From positions 7,254,001-7,318,000 of the forward strand of contig NZ_CP026304.1 in assembly GCF_003054555.1 (NCBI RefSeq): a DNA stretch of 64,000 nucleotides, written 5' to 3'. The position numbers and the translations under genes were made by a program. Of this stretch, positions 51,173 through 61,055 are shown in pieces (the stretch's first letter is position 1; the number at the start of each line of letters is the position of its first letter). The notes beneath the pieces are model-generated. The model was not told the origin of the DNA. It saw only the letters and a list, made by a program, of their open reading frames with translations, and searched no databases. The stretch comes from Streptomyces lunaelactis (lineage in GTDB: Bacteria > Actinomycetota > Actinomycetes > Streptomycetales > Streptomycetaceae).

Positions 51173-52629
51173 GCCGCCCGCTCCAGTACGTCCGAGACCC
51201 GCTCCCACGTCTCCATGTCCCGTTCCACCGGCGGAAGTTCCGTCCCGCCTCCCCCCTGCCAGCTACTCGCCAGCGCCACCGGGTCCTCGCCGGTCGCCGC
51301 TCCCGCGGCAAGGGCCGCCGCGCCGAGGGCGACCAGTTCGTCGCTCCCGGGGATCACCAGCGGGCGGCCGGAGAGGCGGCGTACGGTCTCCACCCAGTGA
51401 CGCCCCCGCGCGCCGCCGCCGATCAGGAGCAGCGGGCGGGCGGCGACCTCCGGATCGGCTGCGTCGAGGCCGCAGGCGCGCAGCACCTCGTCCAGCGCCC
51501 GCAGCACGGTCACGACCGCGCCTTCGTAGGCGGCGCCCAGGAGTTGCTGCCGGGTCGTGGTGTGCCGCAGACCCATGAGCAGACCGGAGGCGGCGGGCAG
51601 ATCGGGAGTGCGCTCGCCGTCGAGATACGGCAGCAGGACGACCTCCCCGCCCGCCTCCGCGGTGTCGCGGTGCAGTCCCAGCAGGGCTGCGACCTTGTCG
51701 ACGGCGAGCGTGCAGTTCAGCGTGCAGGCCAGCGGGAGATACGTACCGTCGGCTGCGGCGAAACCGGCCAGTGCCGCGGACGCGGGCCGGGTGCGGCTGG
51801 CGGCGAAGACGGTTCCCGAGGTGCCGAGGCTGAGGGCCGGATGGTCGAGCAGCCCCGCGCCGCCGAGACCCAGGCCGACCGCGGCGGCCATGTTGTCGCC
51901 GGTGCCCGCGGCGACCGCGATACCCGCGGGCAGGCCGAGCTCCCCGGCGGCAGCGGCGGTGAGCGAGCCGATACGGGCCGCGCCGGTGGCCGCCACCGGG
52001 GGCAGCAAGTCGCCGTCCAGTCCGATCAGTTGGAGGAGCTCGGGGTCGTACGCGCCGGTGGCGGTGGAGTACCAGCAGGTCCCCGAAGCGTCCCCGGGGT
52101 CGGTGGCCGCGGTGCCCGCCAGCCGTTCGGTGAGGAAGTCGTGGGGGAGTCGTACGGCGGCCGCCGCCGCGGCCGACCGGGGCTCGTGCTCCCGCAGCCA
52201 CTGCCACTTCGCGGCCGTCATAGATGCGACCGGGACCGATCCGGTACGGGCCGTCCAGGCGTCCGGGCCGCCGAGGGCCTCGGTGAGGGCGGCGGCCTGC
52301 GGGGCGGAGCGGGTGTCGTTCCACAGCAGCGCGGGGCGCACCGGACGCCCGGCGCGGTCGAGGACGACCAGGCCGTGCTGCTGCCCGGCGACCGCGATGC
52401 CGGTCACCGCGGACGCGGACAGACCAGAATCCTTGAGTCCGGTGGTGACGGCCTCGCACAGCGCGTGCCACCACACCTCGGGGTCGCTCTCGCGTGCGCC
52501 GCCCTCGCCGCTGACCTGGTGCGGGGCACGGCCGACGGCGAGCGTACGGCCGGTGACCGCGTCGATGAACACCGCCTTGGCGGACTGGGTCGAGCTGTCC
52601 ACGCCGATGACGACCGGATGCGTCGGCAT
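51154..52629 (-). CDS. xylB: xylulokinase
   Basis: The 491-residue FGGY-family sugar kinase has VIGVDSSTQSAKAVFIDA at the N-terminus, GQQHGLVVLD, WNDTRS and the ATP-binding SLGTSGTVFA and LIGGGARGRHW motifs. It phosphorylates D-xylulose to xylulose 5-phosphate, the second step of xylose use. It is divergent from xylA with a shared 159-base control region. ATG 52629 has GTGAGG as RBS; the longer frame is not supported. Confidence 0.92.
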   Translation of the reverse strand: MPTHPVVIGVDSSTQSAKAVFIDAVTGRTLAVGRAPHQVSGEGGARESDPEVWWHALCEAVTTGLKDSGLSASAVTGIAVAGQQHGLVVLDRAGRPVRPALLWNDTRSAPQAAALTEALGGPDAWTARTGSVPVASMTAAKWQWLREHEPRSAAAAAAVRLPHDFLTERLAGTAATDPGDASGTCWYSTATGAYDPELLQLIGLDGDLLPPVAATGAARIGSLTAAAAGELGLPAGIAVAAGTGDNMAAAVGLGLGGAGLLDHPALSLGTSGTVFAASRTRPASAALAGFAAADGTYLPLACTLNCTLAVDKVAALLGLHRDTAEAGGEVVLLPYLDGERTPDLPAASGLLMGLRHTTTRQQLLGAAYEGAVVTVLRALDEVLRACGLDAADPEVAARPLLLIGGGARGRHWVETVRRLSGRPLVIPGSDELVALGAAALAAGAATGEDPVALASSWQGGGGTELPPVERDMETWERVSDVLERAAPTLLG

Positions 52630-52788
52630 TGCCTCACCACTCCCTTCCGGCCATTTTGGCCGTCCGGGAAACAAATTACGTCAAGGTGTCCGGCGGCAAC
52701 AGGTGCTGGGGGGCTTCATTGGCGGGGAGGGGCCGTGTCATATTAGTAAGGTCAGCAAACAAACCGTGGATCGAAGGCGGTCAAGGCG
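52630..52788. promoter_or_regulatory. divergent xylB-xylA control region
   Basis: The 159-base region is less GC-rich at both ends. AAACAAA occurs near each promoter (in GGGAAACAAATTACG about 52665 and AGCAAACAAACCG about 52758), with TTAGTAAGGTC beside the latter. Such A-rich half-sites are expected for a ROK-type xylose repressor, encoded just downstream of xylA. Exact operators are inferred. Confidence 0.5.
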
Positions 52789-53958
52789 ATGTCGGAACGC
52801 TTCACCCCCACCCCCGAGGACAAGTTCAGCTTCGGCCTCTGGACGGTCGGCTGGCAGGGCAGGGACCCCTTTGGGGACGCGACCAGGCCGGCCCTGCACC
52901 CCGTCGAGTCCGTGCAGCATCTCGCCGGGCTCGGCGCGTACGGCGTCACTTTCCACGACGACGACCTGATCCCTTTCGGTGCTACCGATGCCGAGCGCGA
53001 GTCGCACGTCAAGCGCTTCCGGCAGGCGCTGGACGCGACGGGTCTGGTGGTGCCGATGGCCACCACGAATCTCTTCAGCCACCCCGTCTTCAAGGACGGC
53101 GCCTTCACCGCCAACGACCGGGACGTACGCCGGTACGCGCTGCGCAAGACCATCCGCAACATCGACCTCGCCGCCGAGCTCGGGGCGCAGACCTATGTCG
53201 CGTGGGGCGGACGGGAGGGCTCGGAGTCGGGCGCGGCGAAGGACGTGCGCGTCGCACTGGACCGGATGAAGGAAGCCTTCGACCTGCTGGGGGAGTACGT
53301 CACCGAGCAGGGCTACGACCTGCGCTTCGCCATCGAGCCCAAGCCCAATGAGCCGCGCGGCGACATTCTGCTGCCCACCGTCGGGCATGCGCTGGCCTTC
53401 ATCGAGCGCCTTGAGCGGCCGGAGCTGTACGGCGTCAATCCGGAGGTCGGCCATGAGCAGATGGCCGGGCTGAACTTCACGCACTCCATCGCCCAGGCGC
53501 TGTGGGCGGGCAAGCTCTTCCACATCGACCTCAACGGGCAGAGCGGCATCAAGTACGACCAGGACCTGCGGTTCGGGGCGGGCGATCTGCGTACGGCGTT
53601 CTGGCTGGTCGACCTGCTGGAGACGGGCGGCTACGAGGGCCCGCGGCACTTCGACTTCAAGCCGCCGAGGACGGAGAACTTCGAGGGGGTGTGGGCCTCG
53701 GCGGCGGGATGCATGCGGAACTATCTGATTCTGAGGGAGCGGGCGGCGGCGTTCCGCGCGGATCCGCGGGTGCGGGAGGCGTTGAAGGCGTCCCGTCTGG
53801 ATGAGCTGATGCTGCCCACGGCGGCGGACGGGGTGGCCGGGCTGCTCGCGGACCGCGGCGCGTTCGAGGAGTTCGACGTGGAGGCGGCGGGGGAGCGGGG
53901 GATGGGCTTCGAGTATCTCGACCAGCTGGCGATGGACCACCTGCTCGGGGTGCGCTGA
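52789..53958 (+). CDS. xylA: xylose isomerase
   Basis: The 389-residue enzyme matches actinomycete class I xylose isomerases in length. It has [17 protein letters not shown] at the start, [12 protein letters not shown] with the catalytic His, [20 protein letters not shown] and the metal-ligand segments [10 protein letters not shown] and HIDLNGQ. It interconverts xylose and xylulose in the cytoplasm with Mg or Mn. It is transcribed away from xylB and towards the ROK gene. Confidence 0.95.
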   Translation: MSERFTPTPEDKFSFGLWTVGWQGRDPFGDATRPALHPVESVQHLAGLGAYGVTFHDDDLIPFGATDAERESHVKRFRQALDATGLVVPMATTNLFSHPVFKDGAFTANDRDVRRYALRKTIRNIDLAAELGAQTYVAWGGREGSESGAAKDVRVALDRMKEAFDLLGEYVTEQGYDLRFAIEPKPNEPRGDILLPTVGHALAFIERLERPELYGVNPEVGHEQMAGLNFTHSIAQALWAGKLFHIDLNGQSGIKYDQDLRFGAGDLRTAFWLVDLLETGGYEGPRHFDFKPPRTENFEGVWASAAGCMRNYLILRERAAAFRADPRVREALKASRLDELMLPTAADGVAGLLADRGAFEEFDVEAAGERGMGFEYLDQLAMDHLLGVR

Positions 53959-54007
53959 GAGGGCGGCCTGGGGCCTTGCTCGGGCGCTGCGCCTGTGCCG
54001 GGGCCCG

Positions 54008-54080
54008 GCGCCTCAATCGCCGGCGGGGCTTGCTTTCGGGGCTCCGCCCCGGACCCCGCGCCTCAATCGTCGGCGAGGCT
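54008..54080. repeat. pair of 23-bp direct repeats flanking a terminator-like hairpin
   Basis: GCGCCTCAATCGCCGGCGGG-type sequence occurs at 54008-54030 and, with two changes, at 54058-54080. Between them CGGGGC...GCCCCG (54037-54051) forms a 6-bp stem. Such elements are common between convergent Streptomyces genes and probably terminate both xylA and the ROK gene. Confidence 0.6.
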
Positions 54081-54105
54081 GGATTGTGCCGAAGGCCGTA
54101 CACCC

Positions 54106-55347
54106 TCAGGGCACCGCGTACGCCACCGGGTCCGCCAGGACGTCCTGGACCACCCGCGCCGCCGCGCCCCGTGCCGCGTCCGCCGCCGGGGACGAGGCGC
54201 GCAGGCGGCCGCTGCCCTCGGGCCACAGACCCGACACCACCCGGCCGGCCAGCTCGCCGCCCGCCGCCGGGGACAGCCATGGCATCAGCGGGCGGTAGAT
54301 CCCGCCGAGCACCACCGCGTCCGGGTCGAAGAGGTTCACCGCGCCCGACAGCACCCGGCCCAGCATCAGCCCGGCCTGCCGGAGCGCAGTCACCGCGCGC
54401 TCGTCGCCCTCCCGGGCCCGCCGCTCCAGTTCCGCCACGCCCGCCGCGCCGGCGTTCTCGTCGATGCCCGCGGCCCGCAGCAGCGCCGACTGACCGGCGT
54501 ACTGCTCCAGACAGCCCCGCGAACCGCAGCGGCACTCCGGCCCGTCCGCCTCCACCACGACATGGCCGATCTCCCCGGCGAACCCGTGCGCCCCACTCAG
54601 CAGCTCACCGTCCAGGACCAGCGCTCCGCCGACCCCGATCTCGCCCGTCAGATACAGGAAGCTGCGCACCTGGCCCAGACCGCCGAACCACAGCTCGGCC
54701 AGCGCCGCCAGGTTGGCCTCGTTCTCCGAGCGCACGGGCAGCGCGGCAAGGCCCGGCCGCAGGGCGGCGAGCGCCTCGGCGAACGGGCCCTCGGCCGCGA
54801 CCCGGGTCCAGCCGAGATTGGGCGCCTGGCGGACCGTTCCCGCCGATATCAGCCCCGGCAGCGCCAGCTCCGCGCCGACCGGCCGCAGGTCCTGCTCCGC
54901 GGCCGACGCCAGCGCACGGGCGGCGATCCCGGCGGCGCGGCCGAGCACCTGGGCGGGCGCCGCACCCCGGTTGTCGAGGTGCTCGACGAGCCGCACCCGG
55001 TCGGTGCCCGCCAGATCCACCACACACACCGACACATAGTCGACGTTGATCTCGACCCCGATGCCGGCGACACCGGTACGAGCCACCTTCAGTACGGTGC
55101 CGGGCCGGCCGGCCTGACCGCTGAACGTCTTCCCGGACTCGGAGAGGAAGCCGCTCTCCATCAACTGCTCCACCAGCGAGGAGACCGCCGCGCGGGTCAG
55201 CCCGACCCGCGCCGAGACCCCGGCCCGGGTCACCTCGCCCTCGTCGCGGACAGCCCGCAGCACCAGGCTGAGATTGTGCCGTCGCACAGTCTCCCGGTCG
55301 GCCTTGGGCTCAAGGGGTGTGTGGTTACGCGTGTGGTTGCCGTTCAT
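54106..55347 (-). CDS. xylR: ROK-family transcriptional repressor, probable xylose regulator
   Basis: The 413-residue protein has an N-terminal winged HTH (VTRAGVSARVGLTRAAVSSL, about 38-57) and a ROK sugar-binding domain with IGVEINVDYV, LTGEIGVGGALVLDGEL, HVVVEADG and the zinc-type motif CRCGSRGCLEQYAG (about 270-283). Such proteins repress sugar-use operons until xylose binds. Its place directly after xylA supports the role as xylose repressor. ATG 55347 is chosen; the upstream frame lacks coding bias. Confidence 0.85.
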   Translation of the reverse strand: MNGNHTRNHTPLEPKADRETVRRHNLSLVLRAVRDEGEVTRAGVSARVGLTRAAVSSLVEQLMESGFLSESGKTFSGQAGRPGTVLKVARTGVAGIGVEINVDYVSVCVVDLAGTDRVRLVEHLDNRGAAPAQVLGRAAGIAARALASAAEQDLRPVGAELALPGLISAGTVRQAPNLGWTRVAAEGPFAEALAALRPGLAALPVRSENEANLAALAELWFGGLGQVRSFLYLTGEIGVGGALVLDGELLSGAHGFAGEIGHVVVEADGPECRCGSRGCLEQYAGQSALLRAAGIDENAGAAGVAELERRAREGDERAVTALRQAGLMLGRVLSGAVNLFDPDAVVLGGIYRPLMPWLSPAAGGELAGRVVSGLWPEGSGRLRASSPAADAARGAAARVVQDVLADPVAYAVP

Positions 55348-55745
55348 CTTGGCGCCGAGCCTAAGCGGTGTCGGGGAAGTCCGGGTGGGTGAAGGAGCGG
55401 GTGGAGGGCCGAGTCTGGCAAGGCGGAGGAAGGAGTCCACGCGGAGCGTCGGCGACTGACGACAACGCAGCCGGGCGACAGCCATCGGCCCGCGACGCCG
55501 CCCGGACTTCGCCGGGGCCGCTTAGCCTCGCGCCGTGGCGCAAGCAGCGGGCGGTGCAGATGGGCGCGTGGCGGCTACCGGCCCCCGACAGGTGCTCACG
55601 CCCTGCGGACTGTCTGCGGATTGGTCCGGCGATCGCGGTGGCTCACTCACAGCGCCATGGGCCACAAGCCTCCGCGAGGCAGGCGATGCGTCAGAGCACA
55701 AGGGCACCTGAAGGTCACACGCGCCGCCTACGTAAAGTGTGGGCC
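55348..55745. other. intergenic region, no gene seen
   Basis: Nearly 400 bases between divergent ROK and AAA genes. Frames run through this region but without initiation signals or motifs. Promoters for both genes are expected here. Confidence 0.35.
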
Positions 55746-57062
55746 ATGCTGGCGGAATCTCCTCTGATACAGAGCATGCGTACGGCCGTTGCGGCCGCGC
55801 CCGACGACGTGCTCCTACGTCTGCACCTGGCCGAGCTGTTGCTGAATGCGGGGCACACCGACGCCGCGGTGGCTGAGGTGGCCGTGACACTGCAGCACGC
55901 GCCCTGTGATGTCCAGGCGCGCGAGTTGATGGCCCGGGCCATGGGCGCGCCGGCGGTCGGGCCCGGTGAAGCCATGGCTGCCGCACCGCCCCCGGCCGCC
56001 TCAACCACCGCACCGCCGCGAGCCTCGGCGCCCGAGCAGCCTCCGGCCCCCGCCCCTCGATCCACCGTGGGCTTCGACTGGAAGGCCGCCGAGAACCAGG
56101 TCGGCGATGTCGTGCCGCCCCGGTTCACGGAGGCGCCGCTCGCCGTGGACGGCAACGGCGATCCCGGTGATGCCGCCGCCTGGGACGTGGAGCTGCCCGG
56201 TACCGTCCGCCTCGCCGATGTGGGCGGTATGCCGGAGGTCAAGGAGCGTCTGGAGGCCGCATTTCTGGCACCGCTGCGCAATCCGGAGCTGCGCCGCCTG
56301 TACGGCAAGAGTCTGCGCGGCGGTCTTCTGCTCTACGGGCCGCCTGGTTGCGGCAAGACCTTCATCGCGCGGGCCGTCGCCGGTGAGCTCGGTGCGAGTT
56401 TCCTGTCCGTGTCGGTCAACGACGTGCTCGACATGTGGATCGGCAACTCCGAGCGCAACATGCACGAGGTCTTCCAGACCGCCCGCCGCCAGGCCCCGTG
56501 CGTGGTGTTCCTGGATGAGGTGGACGCGCTCGGCGGCAAGCGCAGCCGCACCCAGAGCAACGGGATGCGCAACACCGTCAATCAGCTACTGACCGAGCTG
56601 GACGGCATCGACGCGGGTGCGAACGAAGGCGTGTTCGTGCTCGCCGCGACCAACGTGCCCTGGGATGTGGACATTGCCCTGCGCCGCCCCGGCCGACTGG
56701 ACCGGACCTTGCTGGTGCTGCCGCCCGACGGCCCGGCTCGGGAGGCGATCCTCCGCTATCACCTGCGCGACAGGCCCATCGAGAATGTCGACTTGAGCAA
56801 GCTGCTCAAAGCCACCGACGGCCTGTCCGGCGCCGATCTGGCCCACTTGTGCGAGGGCGCGGCCGAGTACGCGCTGCTGGATTCGGCCCGCACCGGCACC
56901 GTGCGCATGATCGGCATGAAGGACATGCTGGCCGCGGCCGGGCAGATCGCGCCCTCGACCGAGCCGTGGTTCGCGGCCGCCCGCAACGTGGCGATGTACG
57001 CGAACGAGGGCGGGATGTACGACGACCTGGTGGCCTATCTGAAGAAGAAGCGGAAGCTGTGA
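55746..57062 (+). CDS. AAA-family ATPase with N-terminal TPR-like segment
   Basis: The 438-residue protein has a TPR-like helical pair (LLRLHLAELLLNAGHTDAAV, about 20-40), a Pro/Ala-rich linker and one AAA domain: LADVGGMPEVKERL, Walker A GPPGCGKT (about 198-205), Walker B VVFLDEVDALGG and the SRH with RRPGRLDRTL. It resembles the spastin/FtsH/Cdc48-like group that remodels or extracts proteins. Its stop overlaps the next start (GTGA). The partner encodes TPR and TM segments, so the pair may work at the membrane. Confidence 0.85.
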   Translation: MLAESPLIQSMRTAVAAAPDDVLLRLHLAELLLNAGHTDAAVAEVAVTLQHAPCDVQARELMARAMGAPAVGPGEAMAAAPPPAASTTAPPRASAPEQPPAPAPRSTVGFDWKAAENQVGDVVPPRFTEAPLAVDGNGDPGDAAAWDVELPGTVRLADVGGMPEVKERLEAAFLAPLRNPELRRLYGKSLRGGLLLYGPPGCGKTFIARAVAGELGASFLSVSVNDVLDMWIGNSERNMHEVFQTARRQAPCVVFLDEVDALGGKRSRTQSNGMRNTVNQLLTELDGIDAGANEGVFVLAATNVPWDVDIALRRPGRLDRTLLVLPPDGPAREAILRYHLRDRPIENVDLSKLLKATDGLSGADLAHLCEGAAEYALLDSARTGTVRMIGMKDMLAAAGQIAPSTEPWFAAARNVAMYANEGGMYDDLVAYLKKKRKL

Positions 57063-58186
57063 CCACACTGCACCCGACCATCGAACAGGCTCAAGGCCTC
57101 ATCGAGCTCGAACGCTACGACCAGGCCAGGGCGCTGCTGGGGCAGCACCTCGCCGAAGACCCCGGGGACGTACGCGCCTGGGTCAAGGTCGGCTACTGCC
57201 ACCTGAACACGCAGCGGCCACAGCAGGCACTGGAGTCTGCCGGCCAGGCGCTCGAACTCGCCCCCGAGGACTACGGCGCACTCATCCTGCGCGCCGAGGC
57301 GCTGATCCGCGTGCCCAGCAGGTCATGGCGCGAGGCCGAGCCCGTACTGCGCGAAGCGGTTCGCATCGACCCCCACCACTGGTACGGCTGTGCCATGCTC
57401 GCCGACGCCGTATGGCGCATGTCGGTGGTCCGTTACGCCAAGGCGACCGCCACCCAGGAGCTCCAGCACCACGACGTCGCCCGCCTCTCCGGCGAGGCGG
57501 CCGACTTGGCCGTGGAGGCGATACGCCTGGGCCCCGAGGAGGTCTACCCCCTCGAAGTCGCACGGTCGATCGCCGGCTTCTCGGGCAAGAGCGCCGTAGC
57601 CGACCAGCTCGACCGCGCCATCCTCCGACTCGACCCCACCCACGTCGAGGCCCTGGCCAGGCAGACCGGGAAGGCAGCCGACGCCCCGGGCGTCAAGGCT
57701 GTCCAGGCCGCCGACCTGTACGCCTCCGGGCTCGCCGCCGCACCGGACTCCGACTCGATGCAGCGCGGGCTCGACCAGGCCACGTACCGCATGTTGCGCG
57801 GCATGCGCTGGCTCGCCCTGCTCTGTCTCGGCCTCGCCGGAGTGATGACGGACCTGTTCGCCGTCGAGGGCGAGGTGCAGCGGGAGTTGCCGCTCTCGCT
57901 CGGCCAGCGCCTGTGGTACCTCGTGCCGGTGACCGCCATCTGGATCGTCGGCGCCCTGCTGCGCTACCGCCGAAGGCGCACCGGAGTCCGGCTCAATGTG
58001 CAGTCGCTGATGCGCCGCGGTCGGTGGGCCCGCCTCGTAGTGGCCCAGGCGGCCTGGTCCATGCTGTGCGCGTTGCTGATCGCCCAAGTCCCTTGGACCG
58101 ACCGGCTGTTGCCCCAAGTGCTCTTCTGGGCAGGGCTCACGCCGACGTTCGCCACGATCTGGTTCGACCGGAAGAAGGCCCGCTGA
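57059..58186 (+). CDS. TPR-repeat protein with C-terminal membrane helices
   Basis: The 375-residue protein has four or more TPR units in its first 130 residues (ALLGQHLAEDPGDVRAWVKV, ALESAGQALELAPEDYGALI, VLREAVRIDPHHWYGCAML), a helical middle and three or four hydrophobic segments after about 245 (WLALLCLGLAGVMTDLF, LVPVTAIWIVGALL, MLCALLIAQV). It is translationally coupled to the AAA ATPase and is probably its membrane adaptor. I do not recognise a named system. Confidence 0.75.
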   Translation: MTTLHPTIEQAQGLIELERYDQARALLGQHLAEDPGDVRAWVKVGYCHLNTQRPQQALESAGQALELAPEDYGALILRAEALIRVPSRSWREAEPVLREAVRIDPHHWYGCAMLADAVWRMSVVRYAKATATQELQHHDVARLSGEAADLAVEAIRLGPEEVYPLEVARSIAGFSGKSAVADQLDRAILRLDPTHVEALARQTGKAADAPGVKAVQAADLYASGLAAAPDSDSMQRGLDQATYRMLRGMRWLALLCLGLAGVMTDLFAVEGEVQRELPLSLGQRLWYLVPVTAIWIVGALLRYRRRRTGVRLNVQSLMRRGRWARLVVAQAAWSMLCALLIAQVPWTDRLLPQVLFWAGLTPTFATIWFDRKKAR

Positions 58187-58237
58187 GCAGCACTCCGGCG
58201 GGCAGTGGACACCACCGCCGCCGGATCGGTCCGGGCA

Positions 58238-58786
58238 TCAGCCCTGTGGCCCGCGGTATCCCAAGGACGCCTCGATCCGTCCGGCGAGTCCGTCCCGCCG
58301 CAGGGGGCCCCGGCCGGTCGAACCGGCAAGCCAGGAACGGCACTTGCTGCTGAGCAGCAGACCGAAGCTCTCCGCCTCGTTCTCCTCGGACTGGTCGAAG
58401 CCGGTTCTGGCCGCGACCTTCAGCACGGTCGCCTGGAGGTCGGCCTCGGCCGAGAGCAGCCGCGCGGCGACGGCCGCGCCGTCGACGTGATGCGTGCAGT
58501 GCCCGGCCTTCATGTGCCAGAGCTCATGGCCGAGAATGACCAGTTGGTGGTCCGGGGCGGTGCGCTCCTCGATGACGATCAGGTCCTGGTCCGTCATGTC
58601 GAGCCAGAGACCGCTGGCCGTGCCGGGCGGGAACGAGGCGGTGCGGAACCGGACGGGCCTGCCGCGGCGCCTGCTCATTCCCGCGCACAGGGCGGCATAG
58701 AGATCGGCGGGGTCCGCCGGGGCGGGCAGATCGATTCCGGCGATCAGCTCGCCGCACAGCCGGCGCATCTCCTTGCCTATGCTCAC
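58238..58786 (-). CDS. ImmA/IrrE-family metallopeptidase
   Basis: The 182-residue protein has a zincin motif HELWH (His87, Glu88, His91) in VILGHELWHMKAGHC and a later acidic segment (EENEAESFG) for the third ligand. ImmA/IrrE (M78) proteases cleave cognate XRE repressors. GTG 58786 follows GAGGAGAACG. It lies 60 bases downstream of an XRE gene, the usual partner arrangement. Confidence 0.85.
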   Translation of the reverse strand: MSIGKEMRRLCGELIAGIDLPAPADPADLYAALCAGMSRRRGRPVRFRTASFPPGTASGLWLDMTDQDLIVIEERTAPDHQLVILGHELWHMKAGHCTHHVDGAAVAARLLSAEADLQATVLKVAARTGFDQSEENEAESFGLLLSSKCRSWLAGSTGRGPLRRDGLAGRIEASLGYRGPQG

Positions 58787-58846
58787 CGTTCTCCTCTCCC
58801 CGTCAGCTCCCGCGCGCACACGCGTGTTTCCAACGCTGTCCTGAAA

Positions 58847-59479
58847 TCAGGGTTCTGTCGGCTTGACGCTCTCCAGGAGCATGTCGAGCCACTCGGTGAC
58901 CTTGTCCCGGTGTTTGTCGGTGGGCAGTTGGGCCGCCCGCCAGGCGATGCCCCGTACGCCATGGTCCTGCAGCAGCCGCTCCAGCGGGTCGCTCTCGCCG
59001 GTGTAGTCGTGCAGCAGTTTCTGTTCCGTACGCTGCAGCGCGCCGTTGAGCGCATCGGCGTCGTCCGCGGTAAGAAATCCGGCGTGGACCTCGAAGAACC
59101 TCTGAATCGCATCGCAGTGCTCCATGGTCGGCCGGCGGTCGCCGTTGATGAGCGCGCCGGCCTGCTGACGCGACATGCCCGCGCCGTCGGCGATCTCCTG
59201 CTGGGTGTACCGGCGGCCGTTGGGCTTGAGCCGGGTACTGCGCAGCAGGTCGAAGCGTTGCAGAAAGCGTGTCTGAAGGTCGGGTTCGCCGGCCGGGTGG
59301 CCGTCGAGGAGCGCGCCGACCACGTCGGCGGGGACGCCGGAGGCCTCGGAGAGCTGGTCCACGTCGAAGATCTCGCCGTGGCTCAGTCCGAGCTTGCCGA
59401 CGAGTTCTGCGACGCGGGCGATGGATGCCGCGAGCGGGCCTGTGGCCGTCCGGCCCGGAACCAAGAAGCCGTCTGTCAC
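58847..59479 (-). CDS. XRE-family regulator, partner of ImmA/IrrE protease
   Basis: The 210-residue protein has a central HTH (RRYTQQEIADGAGMSRQQAG, about 88-107; ALINGDRRPTMEHC follows) flanked by helical regions, as in repressors paired with ImmA/IrrE peptidases. GTG 59479 has GGAG upstream. It probably represses its own operon until cleaved. It diverges from the MmyB-like gene. Confidence 0.8.
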   Translation of the reverse strand: MTDGFLVPGRTATGPLAASIARVAELVGKLGLSHGEIFDVDQLSEASGVPADVVGALLDGHPAGEPDLQTRFLQRFDLLRSTRLKPNGRRYTQQEIADGAGMSRQQAGALINGDRRPTMEHCDAIQRFFEVHAGFLTADDADALNGALQRTEQKLLHDYTGESDPLERLLQDHGVRGIAWRAAQLPTDKHRDKVTEWLDMLLESVKPTEP

Positions 59480-59715
59480 CAGTAGGTCTCCTAGATCACG
59501 CGAGGTCGCTCCGCAGGCAGTGGGCTGCCGGGAGACTAACCGTCTCGGATGAATACGACCAGGACTTGCCACAGCTGTGGCGCGATCTGAGCGCTCAGCG
59601 GCGTTGAATGCCACGATAGTTGACATGGCCGCGTTTGCGGTAGCAGGATCGCCAAGCGGTGTGAAGATCCAAAGGGCGCTGCCGCAGCGGGACTTCGAGA
59701 AGGGTGGCGTTCTCG

Positions 59716-60795
59716 ATGACACATGAGGCAGGCGTGGAACGGCCTGGTGTCCATGGGCGGCGAGGGTGTGCCGGGACCGCGCGTGGCGCGGTGCGGGCGA
59801 GGCGGGTCACCGATGTGCTCCGGCGGCGCCGGGAGGAACTCGGCCTGAGCGTGGAGGACGTGGCCGCGCGGCTGAAGATCAGCACGGGCGCGTACGGCAG
59901 CTGGGAGCGGACCCCTGCCCAGGAGTGGACCGACGAGAAGCTCTGCGCTCTCGTCCAGGCCCTCGAGATGAGCGACCAGCAGGGGGGCTGGCTCTTCCGT
60001 CTCGCCGTCGACCGTGATCCGCCCCAGCCCTGGAAGCTGCCTGTGGGAGCGTCGGTGCCGGTGCCTCCGCTGGGCCCCGCGCGCCCGTCCGGGCCCGCCT
60101 TTCCGTCCGGGCCCGTGCGTCCGTACGCCCCCGTGGCTCCGGCGCTGCCGGTGACCCCGGCCGAGCCGCTGGATCCGTCGGCGGCCGCGGGCCCTTCCGA
60201 CCCCGAGACACAGTCCTACCTGCGCGACTACGCCGCGATGATGGACGCCGTACCGCTGCCCTCCGTGCTTTTCGACCGGCGCTGGGACGTCGCGCACGCC
60301 AACCCTGCCTTCGAGGCGCTGTTCCATGGCGTCGGGCCGCATCCCACGGCGATGCCGGGCCAGAACTTCCTGCGGTTCGTGCTGTTCCACCCGGACGCGG
60401 GAATGGTGCTCGCCGACCGCGAGACGAGCTGGTGCCTGCCCCTGCTCGCGCAGTTGGAATCAGCTCTGGAGAGTTACGACGGAGACCGAGTTCTTCAGGC
60501 CATTCGCGGCGACATCGCCGAGGACCCGATCATGGACGCCGCCTACCGGTGCGGACTGTCGCACTGGATGCGCGACGCGGGGGCGGCCGCCGTCCATCAC
60601 GACGGGGCCGTACGACCGCTGAATCACCCCGATCCGCGGTGGGGGCGTACCGAGTGCCGGATTGTCGACGAGACTCCCGCGAGCCTTCAGGACAGAGGGT
60701 TCACCCGGATGACGCTGGTGCTGCGTGAGGCCCGGGTCGCCGAACCGCTGCTGCGGCGGGGCAAGTCGCATCTGAGGGCCGTCTCCAGCGGCTGA
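59716..60795 (+). CDS. MmyB-like XRE transcriptional regulator
   Basis: A protein of about 359 residues with an HTH at about residues 35-90 (LGLSVEDVAARLKISTGAYG), a Pro-rich linker (about 113-160) and an MmyB-like ligand-binding domain: YAAMMDAVPLPSVLFDRRWD, ANPAFEALF and NFLRFVLFHPDA. Such proteins bind a small ligand, possibly a fatty acid, and control local genes. The first 30 residues are weakly coding, so the start could lie further in. It diverges from the XRE/ImmA operon. Confidence 0.82.
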   Translation: MTHEAGVERPGVHGRRGCAGTARGAVRARRVTDVLRRRREELGLSVEDVAARLKISTGAYGSWERTPAQEWTDEKLCALVQALEMSDQQGGWLFRLAVDRDPPQPWKLPVGASVPVPPLGPARPSGPAFPSGPVRPYAPVAPALPVTPAEPLDPSAAAGPSDPETQSYLRDYAAMMDAVPLPSVLFDRRWDVAHANPAFEALFHGVGPHPTAMPGQNFLRFVLFHPDAGMVLADRETSWCLPLLAQLESALESYDGDRVLQAIRGDIAEDPIMDAAYRCGLSHWMRDAGAAAVHHDGAVRPLNHPDPRWGRTECRIVDETPASLQDRGFTRMTLVLREARVAEPLLRRGKSHLRAVSSG

Positions 60796-61055
60796 ACGGG
60801 AGCCGGAACCGGAACCGCGGGCAGGCCGGGGAAAGCGGAACGGGCTGCCCCTTGTCAGTCGGTCTTCTTCGGCGTCCGCGCGGTGAACCGGGCGGGGCTG
60901 CGCAGCCCGGTCGCGTTCCCCTCTCCCCAGCGGCGATTTCCCGGGCCCGCCGAGACTTGAGGTGTCACGCGTAACGTGCCCGAATCCCCTGCGTTCCGCC
61001 GGGGATTCGGGGGTCCGCCCCCGGGAACGGCTGCGACGGTGTTCCGGGAGTTCGT

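Noticed and set aside
53959..54105. CRISPR-like reading of the direct repeats after xylA
   Set aside because: Only two 23-bp copies around a terminator hairpin, no spacer series and no cas genes; this is a common Streptomyces intergenic repeat form.
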